A stretch of DNA of 64,000 nt from Acidimicrobiia bacterium (GCA_029863385.1 JAOTVU010000003.1:1-64000); one strand, 5' to 3'; shown: positions 23,189 through 32,673, counted from the first letter of the stretch. Translations and numbers: made by a program. Notes: generated from the letters alone by a model not told the origin.

Positions 23189-24301
23189 ATGGCCGATCTG
23201 ACCGAAGATCTCAAGGCGCTGCGGGTCGAACTCGACGAGGCGGAGGAGTACCTCCGGGTCGCCGAACTCCGGGCCCGGCTGCCCCAACTCGAGACCGAGA
23301 TGGGCCGGCCCGACCTGTGGGACGACGCCGAACGGGCCCGCGTCGTCCAGACCGAGTTCACCGCGGTGAAGGACGACCTCGATCTGTTCGACCAGTTGTC
23401 GGGCCAGGTCGATGACGCCGAGACATTGTTCGAACTATCCCGCGAGGAGGGTGACGCCGAGCTGGAGAACGAGGCGGTCGAGCTGATCGAACAGCTCGGG
23501 TCGCGCTTCGGCGAACTCGAACTACGGGCCCTGTTCACCGGCCAGTACGACGAAGGTGACGCCGTCTGTGAGATCCACTCCGGCGCCGGCGGCACCGACT
23601 CCCAGGATTGGGCCGAGATGCTGCTCACCATGTACCGCAAATGGGCTCAGAACAAGGGCTTCGGGTTCGAGCTCACCGACGTGCAGCAGGGCCAGGAGGC
23701 CGGCATCACGTCGGCCGAGTTCGTGATCACCGGCCGCTACGCCTACGGCTGGCTCCAGGCCGAGCGAGGCGTTCACCGTCTCGTCCGCATCTCGCCGTTC
23801 GACTCCCAGGCCCGCCGCCACACGGCGTTCGCCTCGTTCGCCGTCGTTCCCTACATCGAGGACGCGGCCGATCAGGTGAGTATCGATGACAAGGATCTTC
23901 GGGTCGACGTGTACCGGTCCTCGGGCGCCGGCGGCCAGCACGTCAACACCACCGACTCCGCGGTTCGGATCACCCACCTGCCGACCGGCACCGTCGTGTC
24001 GTGCCAGAACGAACGCTCTCAGCACCAGAACAAGGACCGCTGCATGCAGATGCTGGCCATGAAGCTGGTCGACCTGGAGCGACAGAAGCGGGAGGAGAAG
24101 CTCGCTTCCGAGGCCGGTGAGTCGAAGAAGGTGGAGTGGGGCAGCCAGATTCGCAGCTATGTCCTGCAGCCGTACCAGCAGGTGAAGGACGAGCGCAGTG
24201 GCGAGACGTCGGGCAACCCGGACGGGGTGCTCAACGGCGACGTCGGCCCGTTCATGGAGGCCTGGCTCCGGTGGCGCCGGGCCGGCCAAACCAGCAACTA
24301 G
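23189..24301 (+). CDS. prfB: Peptide chain release factor 2
   Basis: 370 aa. It has the RF2 anticodon-like tripeptide in RISPFDSQARRH (SPF, ~202, specific for UGA/UAA) and the catalytic GAGGQHVNTTDSAVR (GGQ ~251) that triggers peptide release. The gene is one uninterrupted frame from ATG to stop; the autoregulatory in-frame TGA and +1 frameshift site found near codon 26 of many bacterial prfB genes is absent. It lies directly after secA. If the Sec protein at 43032-43958 is real, this factor would compete with Sec insertion at its UGA. Confidence 0.96.
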   Translation: MADLTEDLKALRVELDEAEEYLRVAELRARLPQLETEMGRPDLWDDAERARVVQTEFTAVKDDLDLFDQLSGQVDDAETLFELSREEGDAELENEAVELIEQLGSRFGELELRALFTGQYDEGDAVCEIHSGAGGTDSQDWAEMLLTMYRKWAQNKGFGFELTDVQQGQEAGITSAEFVITGRYAYGWLQAERGVHRLVRISPFDSQARRHTAFASFAVVPYIEDAADQVSIDDKDLRVDVYRSSGAGGQHVNTTDSAVRITHLPTGTVVSCQNERSQHQNKDRCMQMLAMKLVDLERQKREEKLASEAGESKKVEWGSQIRSYVLQPYQQVKDERSGETSGNPDGVLNGDVGPFMEAWLRWRRAGQTSN

Positions 24302-24372
24302 TATGACGGACGGGTGTCTGAAGGTCAGCCACCCACCCGAATCCTCAAAGCACGAAGCGGGAACCGATAGTC

Positions 24373-25053
24373 ATGATCAAACTCGAAGGTGTCTCGAAGT
24401 CCTATCCGCAACAGACCGAGGCCGCCCTGCGCGACGCCTACGCCGACATCGCCAAGGGCGAGTTCGTCTTTCTCGTCGGCCCGTCGGGTTCCGGGAAATC
24501 GACCTTCCTCCGCCTCCTCAACAAGGAAGAGGAGCCCGATACCGGCCGAATTTTCGTGGCCGGCAAGGACATCGGTCAGATGTCCAGCTGGAAGGTTCCG
24601 ATGCTGCGTCGAAACATCGGAAGTATCTTCCAGGACTTCAAACTCCTGCCGACCAAGACGGTCGCCGAAAACGTGGCCTTCGCCCTGGAGGTCATCGGGC
24701 GGCCCCGCAGTGTCATCCGCACCCAGGTTCCGGCCATCTGTGAGCTTGTCGGTCTCGGTGACAAGATGGCGAAATATCCCAATCAGCTCTCCGGTGGCGA
24801 GCAGCAGCGGGTGTCGATCGCCCGGGCCTTCGTGAACCGACCACTGATCCTGTTGGCCGACGAGCCGACCGGAAACCTTGATCCCCAAACTTCGATCGGC
24901 ATCATGCGCCTGCTGGACCGCATCAACAAGACCGGTACCACCGTGGTCATGGCCAGCCACGATCGAGGCATCGTTGACACCATGCGCAAGCGGGTCATCG
25001 AGTTGTCAGAAGGGGCGATCGTCCGCGATCAGGCCCGCGGCGTCTACGAATAG
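24373..25053 (+). CDS. ftsE: Cell division ATP-binding protein FtsE
   Basis: 226 aa ABC ATPase: Walker [10 protein letters not shown] (~36), Q-loop [12 protein letters not shown], signature [15 protein letters not shown] (~137) and Walker [15 protein letters not shown]. YxxF-type spacing and the following ftsX identify it as FtsE. With FtsX it couples divisome state to peptidoglycan hydrolase activation across the membrane. It follows prfB as in most Actinobacteria. Confidence 0.95.
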   Translation: MIKLEGVSKSYPQQTEAALRDAYADIAKGEFVFLVGPSGSGKSTFLRLLNKEEEPDTGRIFVAGKDIGQMSSWKVPMLRRNIGSIFQDFKLLPTKTVAENVAFALEVIGRPRSVIRTQVPAICELVGLGDKMAKYPNQLSGGEQQRVSIARAFVNRPLILLADEPTGNLDPQTSIGIMRLLDRINKTGTTVVMASHDRGIVDTMRKRVIELSEGAIVRDQARGVYE

Positions 25054-25186
25054 GCCAGACGCCATCCATTCGACGACGTGCGACGGGCTGAGCCCGCCGC
25101 CTGACTCTCGGCCCTGACGGTCGAAACCTCCGAGGCCCAGACCGAGCAACGAAGCCGCTACGCAAAACAAGGAATACAAAGCCCTC

Positions 25187-26080
25187 ATGGCAATCCGCGC
25201 TGACTACCTCCTCAAAGAAACCGGCCAGAACCTCATCCGCAACCCGTCACTGAGCCTGGCCACCATCCTCACCGTTGCCGTCTCCCTGTCGCTGATGGGC
25301 GTGGCCCTCCTCGTCCAGCAGGGCGTTGGGCGGATCAACACATCGTTCAAGGACGAGGTGGAGTTCATCGTGTGGCTTGACGTCAACGTACAACAGGAAC
25401 AGATCGAGAGCATCGACGATTTCCTGGCCTCGAACCCGTACGTCGACAATCGCTACTTCATCGATCGCGACGCCACCTATCAGGAGTTCCAGAACTTCTT
25501 CGCCGATGAGCCCGAATTGCTGCAGCTCGTGGAGCCGGATCAGTTGCCGATGTCGTTCCAGGTTCAGCCAAGCGACACCGACGTCGACCTGATCCGCCGA
25601 ATCGGTGATGAGATCGAGACCATCCCGGGCGTACAGGACGTCGAGTTCGCCAGCGACAACATCCGAGCCATCAGTACGTTCTCGGAAGGCAGTTCAACGG
25701 TGATGTTGGCCGCGGCCGGCGCCGCCGCCGGGGCCTCCGCCCTCCTGATGTACAACTCGATTCGAACCGCTGTCTTCGCACGGCGCCGGGAGATCGAGGT
25801 GATGCGCCTCGTCGGTGCCACCAAGTGGTTCATCCGGATCCCGTTCATGCTCGAAGGTCTGCTCCAGGGCCTGTTGGGCGCAGTGCTCAGCATCTTCACC
25901 GTGTTCGCGGTCAACAAGCTGATCTCCAGCTTCTTCCAAGATCTCCAGAGCTATATTTTCCGTGATTTCGCCGTGCCCTCGGCCCAGGTGCTCACGATCG
26001 GCGGTGCCCTGCTCATGGTCGGGGCGCTGATCGGCGCCGTCGGGGCCGGAGTGGCCGTCACCCGCTATCTCGACGCCTGA
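25187..26080 (+). CDS. ftsX: Cell division permease-like protein FtsX
   Basis: 297 aa with the FtsX layout: a cytoplasmic N-terminus, TM1 (LATILTVAVSLSLMGVALL ~25-45), an extracellular domain (~50-165), then three helices (~170-190, ~222-250, ~268-290). ARRREIEVMRLVGATKWFIRIPFMLEG is the conserved cytoplasmic loop contacting FtsE. A 133-bp gap separates it from ftsE, wider than the usual overlap of the pair; it shows no gene, so cotranscription is still likely. Confidence 0.93.
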   Translation: MAIRADYLLKETGQNLIRNPSLSLATILTVAVSLSLMGVALLVQQGVGRINTSFKDEVEFIVWLDVNVQQEQIESIDDFLASNPYVDNRYFIDRDATYQEFQNFFADEPELLQLVEPDQLPMSFQVQPSDTDVDLIRRIGDEIETIPGVQDVEFASDNIRAISTFSEGSSTVMLAAAGAAAGASALLMYNSIRTAVFARRREIEVMRLVGATKWFIRIPFMLEGLLQGLLGAVLSIFTVFAVNKLISSFFQDLQSYIFRDFAVPSAQVLTIGGALLMVGALIGAVGAGVAVTRYLDA

Positions 26081-26131
26081 TCCGGCGACCCCTTCTTGGG
26101 TCGCAATCGTTTTGCGCCTGCATGACCTGGC

Positions 26132-26137
26132 TATTGT
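26132..26137 (+). promoter_or_regulatory. -10 box (TATTGT), leaderless promoter
   Basis: TATTGT lies exactly 6 nt before the ATG at 26144. A weak TTTTGC at 26110-26115 could be its -35 (16-bp spacer). Confidence 0.55.
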
Positions 26138-26143
26138 TTTGCC

Positions 26144-27670
26144 ATGACTCTGCTCGTCGTCGTTGCCGTCTTCGTGGTGGTGGTCGCCGTGATGGCGATC
26201 ATCGACCTGTTTCAGACACGTCACGCGGTTCGCCGGAACTATCCACTGATCGGTCGGCTGCGCTATCTGCTGGAGAAGATCGGACCGGAGCTCCGCCAGT
26301 ACATCGTGACCGACAACGACGAGGAGCGGCCGTTCAGCCGCGACCAGCGGCGCTGGGTGTACGCGTCGGCCAAACGGGAGAACCAGTACTTCGGCTTCGG
26401 TTCCGATTCGAAGATGGACGCCCCCCAGTATCCGATCATCCGCCACTCGGTGTTCCCGTTCGACGTACCGGACGCTGTCGATCCGACCGACGAGAGCTAC
26501 CTGCCCTGCACCAAGGTGTTGGGGGAGTGGCGGAACCGGCCCAAAGCGTTCCGGCCCGAGTCGGTCGTCAACATCTCCGCCATGAGCTTCGGTTCCTTGT
26601 CGGGAGTGGCCGTCGAGTCCCTCAACCGGGGCGCGAAAATCGCCGGGTGCATGCACAACACTGGCGAGGGTGGGGTCAGCCGTCATCATCGCCACGGTGG
26701 TGATCTCATCCTGCAATTCGGCACCGGCTACTTCGGGGCCCGCAACCCGGACGGGACGTTCAACCTCCACAAGGCGGTCGAGCTGGTCGAAACAACGCCA
26801 TCGATCCGCTGCATCGAGATCAAACTCAGCCAGGGGGCAAAACCCGGCCTCGGCGGGCGGCTACCAGGCCCGAAAGTGACCGAGGAGATCGCACAGGCCC
26901 GCGGCGTCCCGGTCGGGATCACGGTCGCAAGCCCGTCGAGCCATTCGGCCTTCAACTCCGTGCCGACCATGATCGACTTCATCGAGACCCTGGCCGAGGC
27001 CACCGGACTCCCGGTCGGAATCAAGTCGGCGGTCGGCGATCGTCAGTTCTGGAGCGAGCTGGCCCACGCCATGGCCCTGACCGGGCGAGGCCCGGACTTC
27101 ATCGCCATCGACGGTGGTGAGGGCGGTACGGGAGCCGCTCCGCTGGCGTTCTCCGATCATGTGTCCCTGCCCTACCGGATGGGCATGGCCGAGGTGTTCC
27201 GCACCTTCGCCAGCCAGGGAATGCATGACAAGGTGGTGTGGATCGGGGCCGGCCGGCTCGGCTTTCCCGGAGAGGGTCTGCTCGCCATGGCCCTGGGGGC
27301 CGACATGATCAATGTGGCCCGGGAGGCGATGATGGCCGTCGGTTGCATCCAGGCTCAGCGGTGCCACACCGGCCACTGTCCGACGGGCGTCGCCACGCAG
27401 TCGCCGTGGCTGACCCGTGGTCTCGATCCGGACGACAAGTCGGTGCGGGCGGCCAACTACGTGATGAGCCTTCGTCACGAACTGCTCATGCTGGCGCACG
27501 CCTGCGGGCATGCCCACCCGGCATTTGTCGGCGGCGAAGCGATCGACCTGTTGGTGGAGGGTGACGAGGCGATCTCACTGTGGGATCACTACCGCTACGA
27601 CAAGACGTGGTGGGAACCGATCACCAGCAGATCCGACGAACTGGTCCAGATCATGTACTCCGGCGTTTGA
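26144..27670 (+). CDS. FMN-binding glutamate synthase family protein (GltB2-like, membrane-anchored)
   Basis: 508 aa. One N-terminal helix (LLVVVAVFVVVVAVMAII) anchors an FMN beta/alpha barrel like the central domain of glutamate synthase: NISAMSFGSLSG, NTGEGGVSRHHRHGGDLILQ (FMN site), IDGGEGGTGAAP and a Cys cluster CIQAQRCHTGHCPTGVATQ that should hold the 3Fe-4S cluster. It lacks the glutaminase domain and NADPH subunit of true GltBD, so glutamate synthesis is uncertain; the family is usually annotated as a glutamate-synthase-like oxidoreductase. Leaderless promoter. Confidence 0.88.
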   Translation: MTLLVVVAVFVVVVAVMAIIDLFQTRHAVRRNYPLIGRLRYLLEKIGPELRQYIVTDNDEERPFSRDQRRWVYASAKRENQYFGFGSDSKMDAPQYPIIRHSVFPFDVPDAVDPTDESYLPCTKVLGEWRNRPKAFRPESVVNISAMSFGSLSGVAVESLNRGAKIAGCMHNTGEGGVSRHHRHGGDLILQFGTGYFGARNPDGTFNLHKAVELVETTPSIRCIEIKLSQGAKPGLGGRLPGPKVTEEIAQARGVPVGITVASPSSHSAFNSVPTMIDFIETLAEATGLPVGIKSAVGDRQFWSELAHAMALTGRGPDFIAIDGGEGGTGAAPLAFSDHVSLPYRMGMAEVFRTFASQGMHDKVVWIGAGRLGFPGEGLLAMALGADMINVAREAMMAVGCIQAQRCHTGHCPTGVATQSPWLTRGLDPDDKSVRAANYVMSLRHELLMLAHACGHAHPAFVGGEAIDLLVEGDEAISLWDHYRYDKTWWEPITSRSDELVQIMYSGV

Positions 27671-27687
27671 CGACCCACGAGGCTCCC

Positions 27688-28563
27688 ATGTCCTACGAAA
27701 CCATTCGACTCGACCGCGACGGCCACGTCGCAACCCTCACGCTCGATCGACCCGAGCGGCTGAACGCCTTCAACGACACGATGGTGCAGGAGCTGGTTGC
27801 GGCCTGCGACGAGATCGACGGTGATGACGAGATCCGTGCTGTTGTGGTCACCGGGGCCGGGCGCGCCTTCTGCGCCGGCGCCGACCTTGGTAGGGGCGAC
27901 GAAACCTTCGATGCCGACGCCCGTTCGAAGTCCGACGGTGACGGAGCCGACCGCTGGGCCAACGGCATCCGACGTGACGGCGGCGGCATTGTAACGCTCC
28001 GGTTCTTCGATCTCACCAAGCCGCTGATTGCCGCCGTCAACGGCCCGGCGGTCGGGATCGGGATCACGATGACGCTCCCCATGGACGTGCGGCTGCTGGC
28101 CGACGGCGCCAAGATCGGCTTCGTCTTCGCCCGCCGTGGCATCACCCCCGAGGCGTGCTCTTCGTGGTTTCTACCCCGACTCGTCGGGATGTCACAGGCG
28201 GCCCGCTGGTGCTACTCCGGCCGCGTGTTTCCGGCGGCCGAGGCGGCCGAGGGCGGGCTGGGTGAGCTGGTGGCTCCCGACGAGCTTCTCGATCGAGCTC
28301 GGGAACTGGCCGACGAGTTCGCCGGGTCCGCCCCGGTGTCGGTTGCGCTGACCCGCAGGTTGTTGTGGCGAGGCCTGACGCTCGCGCACCCGATGGAGGC
28401 CCATCGGGCCGACTCCCGGGCCATCCAGGCCCTCGGCCGGATGGCCGACGCTCGGGAGGGGGTCACCAGCTTCCTGGAGAAGCGGCCCCCCGAATGGTCG
28501 CTGAAGCCGTCCGAGGATCTGCCCGATGTGTTTCCCGACTGGGACCAGCCGACCTTCCACTGA
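27688..28563 (+). CDS. Enoyl-CoA hydratase/isomerase (crotonase) family protein
   Basis: 291 aa from the ATG at 27688, 17 nt after the upstream stop. Crotonase features: ATLTLDRPERLNAFN, oxyanion-hole segment AGRAFCAGADLG (~60) and NGPAVGIGITM (~115) with the catalytic-type glutamate in RRGITPEACSSW (~148). It hydrates trans-2-enoyl-CoA or carries out a related CoA-ester reaction in fatty-acid or aromatic degradation. The second acid of classical hydratases is not obvious, so the exact reaction is open. It converges with the septum-formation gene with a 6-bp gap. Confidence 0.85.
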   Translation: MSYETIRLDRDGHVATLTLDRPERLNAFNDTMVQELVAACDEIDGDDEIRAVVVTGAGRAFCAGADLGRGDETFDADARSKSDGDGADRWANGIRRDGGGIVTLRFFDLTKPLIAAVNGPAVGIGITMTLPMDVRLLADGAKIGFVFARRGITPEACSSWFLPRLVGMSQAARWCYSGRVFPAAEAAEGGLGELVAPDELLDRARELADEFAGSAPVSVALTRRLLWRGLTLAHPMEAHRADSRAIQALGRMADAREGVTSFLEKRPPEWSLKPSEDLPDVFPDWDQPTFH

Positions 28564-28569
28564 CGCTGT

Positions 28570-29835
28570 CTAGCGTCGGCTTCCCTGAAGCGACCCGGTC
28601 AGATCCTCGTCGAGGATGGCGCACGCATATCGGGTGTCATCGTCGGCCCAGGCGTCCTCGTTCGGATACCAGTAGGGGAACCGACCGAACTCCGACTCGC
28701 CAGGCTCGATGCCGATGAACGCCAGGAACAGGCTGCGGCACTCCTGCTCCGTCAAGGCTCTCGCCTGTGCATCTCCGGGGAAACGTAGATCGGCATCGAA
28801 CGTGCCGCCGCCGATCATCTGCCCTCGGTGAGGCTGGGAGCAGCGGATCGGGCGGACGTGGTCGTCGAGCGTGAGAGACTCCGCCGTCTGCTCCGGCAGG
28901 AGCCCGAAGCACTGGCCGGTGCCGAGTTTGTGCAGCTCGGGGTAATCGGCCGGCACGAACGGGCCATCGATCGGCCGGTCGCTGAGCACCGCACACAGAA
29001 CCTCCCTGTCGCCGTCCTCCCACCTCGATCGGGACGGTCGCCAGAACCGGAACGTATAGCCAACTGCGGACTCGACTCCGAAGAACGACTCGAAGGCGGC
29101 TGAACAGGTCGAGGTGCTCTCATCGGTCAACTCGTTGTCGGAGGGTATCGGCGCGTCGTCGGGGTATGGGAGATTCCCTCGACCGAAGAAGAGACCGGCG
29201 AACGAGCCCGAACAATCGACAAGCTCCACCACGTCACCACTGCGGAGCCCGAACGGGTCGCTCGATCCGGCCGGATCGAAGCAGTCGCCGGGCATGAGAC
29301 GATCGATGGCGACGATGTCACCGCGAGCGAAGTCGTCGGCACGGCCCTTCACCGATCCGGTCAGCGGATCAGAGCCTTCGCCGACGGTGACGTAGCAGGT
29401 GGCGTGGTGAACACCGTCGTCCCAATCACGCTCCGAGGGCACCACGATCGGGGCGTCGAGTGTGGTGGTCAGGTGGTCGGCGCCGAGATAGTCGGTCGTG
29501 ACGGCTTGGCAACTCTGCTCGAACCAGACCCTCGTCACGTCGTCACCGGGAAATGGACGACCGCTGTCCGGGTGGGTGGCCAGCCCAACAACCTCACCGT
29601 CGTGGGGAAGCGAACAATCGACGGCCTGAAGTGCCGACGGATCGTCGTCGGCGAGCCGAACGCAGTCGCCGGTATCGAGGGCGAAGCCGGATGAGGCATC
29701 GGCCACACCGGGGAAACCGGCCTGGGCCAGTACCAGCCAGCCGACGGCCAGCGTGATCATCCCCGCGACGACACCGGCGCTGTACGCTCGACGGCGATCC
29801 GTCGGCGGCGAAGGAGCGGCGCTCGCCAGAGACAT
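28570..29835 (-). CDS. Septum formation family protein (membrane-anchored, triplicated domain)
   Basis: 421 aa. A single helix (AGVVAGMITLAVGWLVLAQ, ~22-42) is followed by three copies of the Septum_form-type unit, each starting with a G-[DQ]-C and ending in a C..PH or C..S: TGDCVRLADDDP...VDCSLPHDGEV, PGDCFDPAGSSD...VDCSGSF and TGQCFGLLPEQT...RCSQPHRGQM. The paired cysteines probably form disulfides outside the cell. The domain is named after actinomycete proteins implicated in septum formation; the function in this organism is unproven. Confidence 0.8.
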   Translation of the reverse strand: MSLASAAPSPPTDRRRAYSAGVVAGMITLAVGWLVLAQAGFPGVADASSGFALDTGDCVRLADDDPSALQAVDCSLPHDGEVVGLATHPDSGRPFPGDDVTRVWFEQSCQAVTTDYLGADHLTTTLDAPIVVPSERDWDDGVHHATCYVTVGEGSDPLTGSVKGRADDFARGDIVAIDRLMPGDCFDPAGSSDPFGLRSGDVVELVDCSGSFAGLFFGRGNLPYPDDAPIPSDNELTDESTSTCSAAFESFFGVESAVGYTFRFWRPSRSRWEDGDREVLCAVLSDRPIDGPFVPADYPELHKLGTGQCFGLLPEQTAESLTLDDHVRPIRCSQPHRGQMIGGGTFDADLRFPGDAQARALTEQECRSLFLAFIGIEPGESEFGRFPYWYPNEDAWADDDTRYACAILDEDLTGSLQGSRR

Positions 29836-29938
29836 CCGACAATCCTGCTAAAAATCCAAGTCGGCAACAACCCGTTGGGCCAACTCGCCACGTCGACGAC
29901 ATGATGATCAACCGCTGATCAAGAACTCAGCGTAGGGC

Positions 29939-30817
29939 TCAGAATCTCTTCTCGAACCAGCACTTCGCAAACGGATTGTCGTTGTAGCGGTCGATTGGCT
30001 CGTAGCCCGCCGATCGGTACATTGCGATCGCCTCGGTGAGCACGCTGTTGGTGTCGAGCCGCACAACGGTGCAGCCGAGTGATCGGCCTTCCTGTTCGAG
30101 GCGTTCGAGGATGCGTCGCCCGAGCCCGATGCCTCTCCAGTCGGGGTTGACCCACATCCGCTTGATCTCTGCGATATCGGGCGTAAGTCGGTGAACAGCG
30201 CCGCACGCAACGGCGTCGTCACCGTGATGTGCCAGCAGGAAGGCGCCACGGGGAGGTCGGTAGAAATCGGCATCGGCGGTGACGGAGTCGGCTTCGTCGA
30301 ATCCCGTTTCGAACCGTTCGTCGAGTTCGCCGAAGTAGCGACGAAGTGACTCGACGGCCGCTGAGTCGGCAGGGTCAACCGGTTCGATTGTCACCGCGGC
30401 GGCCGACAGGAGCCGGTCTGCTGTGATCAGGGCCTCGGCCAGACGCTGCCGCTGGCCGACCCCGAGCGGGGCTATGAGCGTCTCGGCGAGCACCTGCGAC
30501 CGCCTGTCGAGTTCCTGCCATTCCCGGCGGCCCGACTCGGTGAGCGTCGCCCGTCGGCGCCGGCCGTCGGTGGGGACCGGTTCCGTGACAACGAGGCCCT
30601 CGGATTCGAGCTGCCTCAGCAACCGACTCAGGTAGGCCGAATCGACCCCGAGCGTCTGACGGATGTCGCCGACGGCTCGCCCGTCGAGCCCTATCTCCCA
30701 CAGGAGTCGCGATGACGCCAGCGGTCGGTCGAGGCCCAGGAAGCGGTCCTCCAGGACACCGATTCGTTGCGTGAAGCGGCGGTTGAAACCACGAAGTACG
30801 TCGACGGCGCCGGTCAC
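29939..30817 (-). CDS. MarR-type regulator fused to a GNAT N-acetyltransferase
   Basis: 292 aa. Residues ~30-140 are a winged helix of the MarR family (DIRQTLGVDSAYLSRLLRQLESEGLV then PTDGRRRRATLTESGR, recognition helix and wing). Residues ~148-292 are a GNAT acetyltransferase with the acetyl-CoA loop EIKRMWVNPDWRGIGLGRRI (R/QxxGxG/A) and KCWFEKRF at the end. Such fusions occur in several bacterial groups; small-molecule sensing linked to acetylation is plausible but unshown. A palindrome overlapping its promoter suggests autoregulation. Confidence 0.88.
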   Translation of the reverse strand: MTGAVDVLRGFNRRFTQRIGVLEDRFLGLDRPLASSRLLWEIGLDGRAVGDIRQTLGVDSAYLSRLLRQLESEGLVVTEPVPTDGRRRRATLTESGRREWQELDRRSQVLAETLIAPLGVGQRQRLAEALITADRLLSAAAVTIEPVDPADSAAVESLRRYFGELDERFETGFDEADSVTADADFYRPPRGAFLLAHHGDDAVACGAVHRLTPDIAEIKRMWVNPDWRGIGLGRRILERLEQEGRSLGCTVVRLDTNSVLTEAIAMYRSAGYEPIDRYNDNPFAKCWFEKRF

Positions 30818-30821
30818 ATAC

Positions 30822-30835
30822 CTGACTCTAGTCAG
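30822..30835. promoter_or_regulatory. Operator-like palindrome overlapping the -10 box of the MarR-GNAT gene
   Basis: CTGACT-CT-AGTCAG, a perfect 14-bp inverted repeat. The minus-strand -10 box TAGAGT (30825-30830) lies inside it, with 7 nt to the GTG start at 30817. Binding here would block RNA polymerase, the classic MarR autorepression layout. Confidence 0.6.
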
Positions 30836-30873
30836 CTAGTCGAGCGAACGCACCGAGCACTTCGGTCGGTGCC

Positions 30874-32412
30874 TCAGTCTCCGGTGACACCATTGAGTTC
30901 GTCGACCACGGCCATCAGGTCACCGTAAGCGACGAAATCGGCGGCGATTACGGTGGGCATCACGCCCCGTTCGCCCTCGCATTGTCTCAGTCGCGGCAAC
31001 AGCGTCTCGGTCAGGTTGACGACCCGATTGGCGTTGAGTGCCGGAGTTATGAAGTGGTTGACCATGAACAGCGGGCTGTCGTCCCGTCCTCTGTTCCTCT
31101 CGCAGGAGAATTCGGCCGCCGAACTGAAGCTGAACGGCGTCTCCTGAACGAACTCGAACGCCGGGTGCAGCCATGGGATGTCCCACCTCGTCGAACCGCC
31201 GGGCACAAAGGCTTGCGTGCCCATTACACGTGTCACCGCGGGAGTCGCCGATCGTCACCGGATTGGCTGACAGCGTGAATACGGCAGCGACCGCGAGGCC
31301 ACCGATGATCGACGCCGGGAGCAGGGTTTGACCGCCAAGGGATCGCCACGACCGCACGTCGCTCTCCTCGGGGATCAGAGTGGAGATGCGCTTGCCGAGC
31401 CCGGTCACCTCGACGATTTCGGCCACAACCGCAACGGCGGCGATGAAGCCGACAATCCTGATTGCGACAGCGGCCAGGGTCAGCGGCTCGAGGACGGCCC
31501 AGACGGCGGCGCCTCCGACGGCCACCAAACGGGCGGAGGTTCCGGCCGTGGTTTGAGGGCGACTGGACAGCCGTTGAAACTGTTCGACCACCGCGGATCG
31601 AGCGTGGCCGACGTTGACCACAGCCCAGGCCAATCCGGCGAGAAAGGCCCCCGCGGTCATCAGCATCCACCCCCACGTCTGCAGTTCGCCAACGACGAGC
31701 TGCGAGGCGGCAACGACGGCGTCACGCTGGGGCCCGACCGCGGCGAACGAGCCGACGATGACGGCGCCGACGACCTGCAGCACCAGGATGAACAGGCCAA
31801 CCAACCCGAGCGTCAATCCTGTGGTACTGATCCCGGTCCACGGGTTGCGGTCGGTGACAATCAAGGCCAGCAGAGCCACGAACGCAAGAATCGCAATCAC
31901 GCCGGTGAGCCTTCGCAATGCCCGGGCCATGTCGATCAGCTGGGTGAACATCTCACCGCTGGAGATCGAGACGACAACCTCCTCAACGTCGGACGGCATC
32001 ATGTCGGCCATATCCGGTACGAGTGCCTGCAACGTCTGGTCGAGCATCAGAACGACGTCGGACACCGCGATCACGAAACTGTCGGCGTCCTCCTCGAAGA
32101 CGGTTCGGTGGGCTTCGGTCACGCTCGCCTGCACAGCGGTCTTGGCGACCAACGATTCGAGCACACCCGAAGTCAGGCTTTCGAGCAGCGAGCCGCCGGT
32201 TGCCAGGTTGGGGGCCTCTTCGATCAGCGCATCGGAGATCTCACCGGCAAGAAAGTTGTGATCGCCGGGTCGGACAGGCTGGCGGCGGCAGTGGCTCCGA
32301 AATCGTCGCTGTCGAGAAAGCGGTCCTGGGCGAAGAACAGCAGCGTGGCCACGGTCGTCAACAGGAAGGCGAGAACCGCCAGGATTGGTCGGAGCCATCG
32401 TGTCCTCCCCAT
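30874..32412 (-). pseudogene. Decayed membrane protein with remnant PI-PLC-like (phosphodiesterase) C-terminus
   Basis: Coding similarity runs through three frames. It starts MGRTRWLRPILAVLAFLL and continues to SLSDPAITTFL, where a one-base loss near 32246-32254 moves the frame into AGEISDALIEEAPNL and a ~340-residue stretch with several membrane helices. That frame ends with CNGHASLCARRFDEVG, the start of a phospholipase-C-X-like domain; around 31180-31225 it shifts again to WLHPAFEFVQETPFSF...FMVNHFITPALNAN...GDLMAVVDELNG, the end of such a domain. The catalytic middle of the domain is missing, so an internal deletion plus two frame changes make this a likely pseudogene. A sequencing error could explain the first lesion but not the deletion. 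Confidence 0.65.
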
Positions 32413-32524
32413 ATCGATCCAGACTGTACCGGGTGACCACTGGACGCGCCACGGCGCCGGTTCCGACCCGGTCGTCGGTCCTTTCATCGAACCGAGCAAA
32501 GTCAAAACGCTACGATGGCCACGC

Positions 32525-32587
32525 ATGACCTATTTCGAAGACATGGACACGATCCTCGTGCACCGGAGGCCACCGCACGATTCGTGA
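32525..32587 (+). other. Possible 20-codon ORF behind a leaderless-type promoter
   Basis: TACGAT at 32509-32514-type spacing, 8 nt before an ATG, precedes a 20-codon frame (MTYFEDMDTILVHRRPPHDS). It lies between the divergent decayed phospholipase gene and the tmRNA terminator. It may be a truncated remnant or a small protein; nothing else supports it. The remainder of 32413-32632 shows no gene, apart from a 7-bp hairpin GTTGGTG/CACCAAC at 32611-32629. Confidence 0.2.
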
Positions 32588-32632
32588 TCGTTGACGAAGA
32601 GGGCGGCTGCGTTGGTGGATGGCACCAACCCC

Positions 32633-32673
32633 AAAAACAACGAAACCCCCGAACCCGAGGGTTCAAAGGTTTC
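32633..32673 (-). terminator. Intrinsic terminator of ssrA
   Basis: On the minus strand, nested stems GAAACC/GGTTTC and GAACC-CTCG-GGTTC are followed by TTGTTTTT, the clearest rho-independent terminator in the window. It starts 25 nt after the mature tmRNA 3' end. Confidence 0.85.

Noticed and set aside
32611..32629. Hairpin GTTGGTG/CACCAAC as a second terminator
   Set aside because: No T-tract on either strand, and the ssrA terminator next to it is much stronger.
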